A stretch of 64,000 bases of DNA from Edaphovirga cremea. Lineage in GTDB: Bacteria > Pseudomonadota > Gammaproteobacteria > Enterobacterales > Enterobacteriaceae. The translations under genes were made by a program, and so were the position numbers. Positions within the stretch are counted from its first letter, which is position 1. Each line of letters begins with the position of its first letter. Positions 61,017 through 64,000 of the stretch are shown piece after piece. Location: positions 372,001-436,000 of the forward strand of contig NZ_QOVA01000001.1 in assembly GCF_003332275.1 (NCBI RefSeq), in the 5' to 3' direction. Under the pieces are notes generated by a model, which searched no databases, was not told the DNA's origin, and worked only from the letters and a program-made list of their open reading frames with translations.

Positions 61017-61589
61017 TTACTGATTCATCCAATCTGCAGAACTGCTGATAGTCGCCAGGTTTTGTAACGTTTCCATACTCTGCAGATGGGCGTCCAGGGT
61101 TGGAGCCGCACATAAATCCTGTAACACGGTGACCTGAAAGCCAAGGTCATGTGCTTGTCTTGTGGTGCTTTCAATTGCCAACTGTGAACTGATGCCGCCA
61201 AGCAATAAATGGTGGCAGCGATGTTGTTGCAGCCAACTGAGCAGGGCGTTTCCTGCAAACGCTGAAATCGCTTTTTTTTCAATGACTTTGTCATCGGCCA
61301 ACACTTCCAGACCTGGCAACCATTGACAGCCGGGACCGCTGAGCCTCAGTGCACCAACCTGCTTGAGTGTGCTGAATAGCGGCGAATAGGGAGGGATATC
61401 CCGGTAAAAATCGTCGAATCCCACTCTGACCCAGATCACGGGGATTTTACGCACCCGCGCATAGGCAGCAGCCTGATTACTCTTGGCGACCAAATCGCGT
61501 TCGATGACCTGTTCATGGCAATGATTTGCGCGTCCTTTGGGGCCTGCCAAATCGTCAATCAGATCAATAATCATCAAGGCAGTGGACAT
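61017..61589 (-). CDS. Isochorismatase-fold hydrolase-like protein lacking the catalytic cysteine
   Basis: 190 residues. N-terminal MIIDLIDDL gives the conserved aspartate and KKAISAFAGN the conserved lysine of the cysteine-hydrolase fold. At the nucleophile position the sequence reads LLGGISSQLAIESTTRQAHD, with no Cys (compare G-x-x-T-x-x-C in nicotinamidases). E. coli YecD and related proteins also lack it, so this may be a known Cys-less branch. Substrate unknown. It lies between modF and galE, on the same strand as both. Confidence 0.85.
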   Translation of the reverse strand: MSTALMIIDLIDDLAGPKGRANHCHEQVIERDLVAKSNQAAAYARVRKIPVIWVRVGFDDFYRDIPPYSPLFSTLKQVGALRLSGPGCQWLPGLEVLADDKVIEKKAISAFAGNALLSWLQQHRCHHLLLGGISSQLAIESTTRQAHDLGFQVTVLQDLCAAPTLDAHLQSMETLQNLATISSSADWMNQ

Positions 61590-61721
61590 CTCGTCTCCTC
61601 ACTTTTTCAACTGTTATCTTTATGATAAATGGCAGGATGTGATGTGCTCGCGAGAAGTGTTGCGGGATATGTCATGCAGGTGCTTTTGGGCACCTGCCAT
61701 ACAAGAGTGAAACGGCGGGGG

Positions 61722-63191
61722 TTAGAGCGTATCCAATTGATAGCGATAGATATCGTCCTGTGGCACAAAGGTCAGGCGATGGGTAATGCACTGTGGCGCA
61801 TCCTCCGCATGATGCGAAACAAATAACAATTGGGTATCGCCCTCACCGATCAGCACATCTATCCAGCGGCGCACCAACTGACGGTTCAGGGGATCAAGTC
61901 CCTGCAAAGGCTCATCGAGAATTAACAAGGTCGGATGTTTAACCAGCGCCCGGGCGATCAGCGCCAAACGTTGCTGGCCCCATGACAGACTGTGGAAAGG
62001 CGCGTCTGCCATCGTCCCGTTCAGTCCCAATAACGCCAGCCACTGGTTGGTGAGTTGTTGTTGGCGATCTGAAACCGCCTGATAAATGCCGATCGAATCA
62101 AAAAAACCGGACAGTATCACATTGCGCACGCTGGAACTGACGCGATAGTCGAGATGCAGACTGCCGCTGACATAGCCGATATGGCGTTTGATATCCCAAA
62201 TGGTTTCACCACTTCCGCGGCGACGGCCAAACAGCGTCAGATCATTGCTATAGCCCTGGGCATGATCGCCAGTAACCAGACTGAGCAACGTAGATTTTCC
62301 TGCCCCATTGGGGCCGACAATTTGCCAGTGTTCGCCGGGGTTAACTTGCCAACTGAGGCCATGCAGAATAGGGCGATCGTTGTATTTCACCACGCCGTTG
62401 CGCAGAATAATGCAAGGGGAATCAGGAGGTAAGGTGTTGCGTTGCAGTGGGTTTTCCGTCTCGGGCAGTGACATGCCGTCCAGTTTTTCACTGTGTGCCA
62501 GTTGCGCAATCAACGCTTCAGACAGCACATCCTGACGGCTCCCTACCGTGGTCAGACTGCAATCTGCCAATACCCCTACGTGCTGTACAAAGTCGGGGAT
62601 TTCATCAAAGCGGTTAAGCACCATCACCAGCGTATAGCCCTGTTTCGACAGCGAACCCAGCAGATCAGCAAGCTGCGCGCGGGAATTGACATCCAGCCCG
62701 TCGAACGGTTCATCCAGAATCAGCAGATCGGGTTCGGCCATTAGCAACTGACACAGCAGCGTTTTACGCGTTTCGCCAGTCGACAGATATTTAAAGCGAC
62801 GAGAGAGCAGCGAAGTGATGCCAAACTGTTCTGCCAGTTGCTGGCACCGCGCGCTATTTTTCACCTCTTCCTGAATGATTTCCGCGGTAGTTCGACCGGT
62901 GTCATCTTCATCAGGGCTCAATAAATCGGTGTTATTGCGCTGCCACTCGTCGCTGACCAGTTTTTGCAACTGTTCGAAGGAGATTCGCGCGACGCGTTCG
63001 AAATCACTTTGGCGAGTGCCTTGCAGTTGCTTCAATTCACCCGCGAGCGCACGGGTCAGTACGGATTTTCCGCTGCCATTGGATCCAACAAACGCCCAGC
63101 TATCACCAGAGTTGATGGTTAATTCGGATAAATTCAGGGTACGGGTATCGCTGAGGCGGAAAATGCCTTGCGAAATATGCAATGACGACAT
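61722..63191 (-). CDS. modF: Molybdate-related ABC ATP-binding protein ModF
   Basis: 489 residues (E. coli 490), two ABC ATPase domains fused. Domain 1: Walker A GSNGSGKSVL, signature LSTGETRK, Walker B LLILDEPFDG. Domain 2: GPNGAGKSTL, LSWGQQRL, LLILDEPLQG. It lacks membrane segments; its role in molybdate handling is unclear. modE lies 125 bases upstream on the same strand, as in E. coli. Confidence 0.96.
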   Translation of the reverse strand: MSSLHISQGIFRLSDTRTLNLSELTINSGDSWAFVGSNGSGKSVLTRALAGELKQLQGTRQSDFERVARISFEQLQKLVSDEWQRNNTDLLSPDEDDTGRTTAEIIQEEVKNSARCQQLAEQFGITSLLSRRFKYLSTGETRKTLLCQLLMAEPDLLILDEPFDGLDVNSRAQLADLLGSLSKQGYTLVMVLNRFDEIPDFVQHVGVLADCSLTTVGSRQDVLSEALIAQLAHSEKLDGMSLPETENPLQRNTLPPDSPCIILRNGVVKYNDRPILHGLSWQVNPGEHWQIVGPNGAGKSTLLSLVTGDHAQGYSNDLTLFGRRRGSGETIWDIKRHIGYVSGSLHLDYRVSSSVRNVILSGFFDSIGIYQAVSDRQQQLTNQWLALLGLNGTMADAPFHSLSWGQQRLALIARALVKHPTLLILDEPLQGLDPLNRQLVRRWIDVLIGEGDTQLLFVSHHAEDAPQCITHRLTFVPQDDIYRYQLDTL

Positions 63192-63315
63192 AATTCATCT
63201 CTTTTTATGCAACTTATTTATGATTAGGGATAAGCCCTGAACGTCAGACAGTCAATTGACAAATTTGCAAACTGTTAAACCTGAATCTGCAAGATTTTGA
63301 AAGAAAACACCTTAT

Positions 63316-64000
63316 TTAACACAGCGTCGCGACGATAACCCGATCGGCGTTGAATTGCGCAATGATATTCTGCCCAACCGCCAACGCCAGTTGTTGTACC
63401 TGTTGATTCGGCACAGTGGCACATAAGGTTTCGCCTCCGATCAACGTCAGCAGGATCTCGCTGTTTTCAGCCCCAGGCTGGATGCTGGCGACGTGGCAAG
63501 CGAGTTGGTTTTCCACCTCATCATTGGGGGCGGGTTGCTGGCAAAGTGTCACCCAGGGCGCTTTGATCAGTGCCAGAACTTCTTTACCCGGTTGCAACTG
63601 CAAACGGTTGGCGCTCTGCTCAGTAATCGCGGCGCGCAGACGGGTCGATCCATCCGCCAGAAGAATCTCGATATGTTGCTGAACCTGCAAGTGATCGCGT
63701 TCTACCACCGTGCCGAAAAATTGGTTGCGCGCACTGGTTTGCAATGAGAACCGGGAGATTGCCGCCAGCAGGCTGTCCAACGGCAGCGAATCATCTTTTA
63801 GAACATCAAACGCTTTCTGCTGAATTTGTGCGAGAAGATCGTAGAGTTGAATCAATCGTTCGCCATAGCGCGTCAATACTGCGCCGCCGCCGCCTTTGCC
63901 GCCGGTAGCGCGATCCACGAGCGTTTGCTCGGCCAATTGGTTCATCTCATAGATGGCATCCCAGGCGCTTTTATAACTGATGCCAGCCAGTTTGGCGCCC
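63316..64000 (-). CDS. modE: Molybdenum-dependent transcriptional regulator ModE, 5' end outside window
   Basis: The frame ends at 63316 and is open to the window edge; about 227 residues are visible, against 262 in E. coli. The visible part begins at GAKLAGISYKSAWDAIYEMN, inside the N-terminal winged helix, and continues through GGKGGGGAVLTRYGERLI to two C-terminal Mop (molybdate-binding) domains (SARNQFFGTVV and later ALIKAPWVTLC). An internal ATG at 63945 is not the start. It represses modABC when bound to molybdate. Confidence 0.97.
   Translation of the reverse strand, partial: GAKLAGISYKSAWDAIYEMNQLAEQTLVDRATGGKGGGGAVLTRYGERLIQLYDLLAQIQQKAFDVLKDDSLPLDSLLAAISRFSLQTSARNQFFGTVVERDHLQVQQHIEILLADGSTRLRAAITEQSANRLQLQPGKEVLALIKAPWVTLCQQPAPNDEVENQLACHVASIQPGAENSEILLTLIGGETLCATVPNQQVQQLALAVGQNIIAQFNADRVIVATLC

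Overview
The window reads as a chromosomal core segment of an enterobacterium (order Enterobacterales). Nearly every protein matches its Escherichia coli counterpart in length and motifs, and the gene order follows the E. coli 15-17 minute region (glnS-fur-fldA-ybfE-ybfF-seqA-pgm, kdp, phr-ybgI-pxp-nei, gltA-sdh-suc, cyd, tol-pal, nadA-pnuC, aroG-gpmA, galETKM, modFE). Several genes differ from that order: a PadR regulator next to kdpE, a class II cAMP phosphodiesterase before ybgI, a pcp gene between pxpA and nei, a 5'-nucleotidase between sucD and cydA, and an isochorismatase-like gene between galE and modF. A soft-rot type genus (Pectobacterium, Dickeya, Brenneria) is my best guess from the overall look; this is inference only. 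I see no prophage, insertion sequence, integron or CRISPR array.

Layout: 1-6.3 kb holds the glnS end, fur, fldA, ybfE, ybfF, seqA and pgm. 6.4-15.1 kb holds a histidine-rich PadR regulator with a striking operator, then kdpFABCDE on the minus strand. 15.3-25.6 kb holds ybfA, a DUF523-DUF1722 protein, phrB, a cAMP phosphodiesterase, ybgI, an MFS transporter, pxpBCA (5-oxoprolinase), pcp and nei. 25.6-37.4 kb is the citrate cycle block: gltA divergent from sdhCDAB-sucABCD. 37.5-43.2 kb holds a periplasmic 5'-nucleotidase and the cydABX-ybgE oxidase operon. 43.3-48.9 kb is ybgC-tolQRAB-pal-cpoB. 49.1-49.7 kb carries four tRNA-Lys genes in tandem. 49.9-56.2 kb holds nadA-pnuC, zitB, ybgS, aroG, gpmA and psiF. 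56.4-60.7 kb is galETKM on the minus strand. 61.0-64.0 kb holds an isochorismatase-fold protein, modF and the truncated modE.

The genes form coherent metabolic sets: citrate synthase through succinyl-CoA synthetase, cytochrome bd under ArcA/FNR-like sites, the Tol-Pal envelope machine, NAD precursor uptake and synthesis under NadR-like boxes, potassium uptake under a KdpE-like box, and galactose use under two GalR-like operators.

No convincing unknown multi-gene system is present. The points most worth a second look are a pyrrolidone-carboxylate peptidase whose catalytic cysteine codon reads glycine, an autoregulation-type operator in front of the PadR gene, a pair of gal operators placed differently from E. 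coli, an orphan terminator opposite the gal promoter that could end a small RNA, and several small unexplained repeats.
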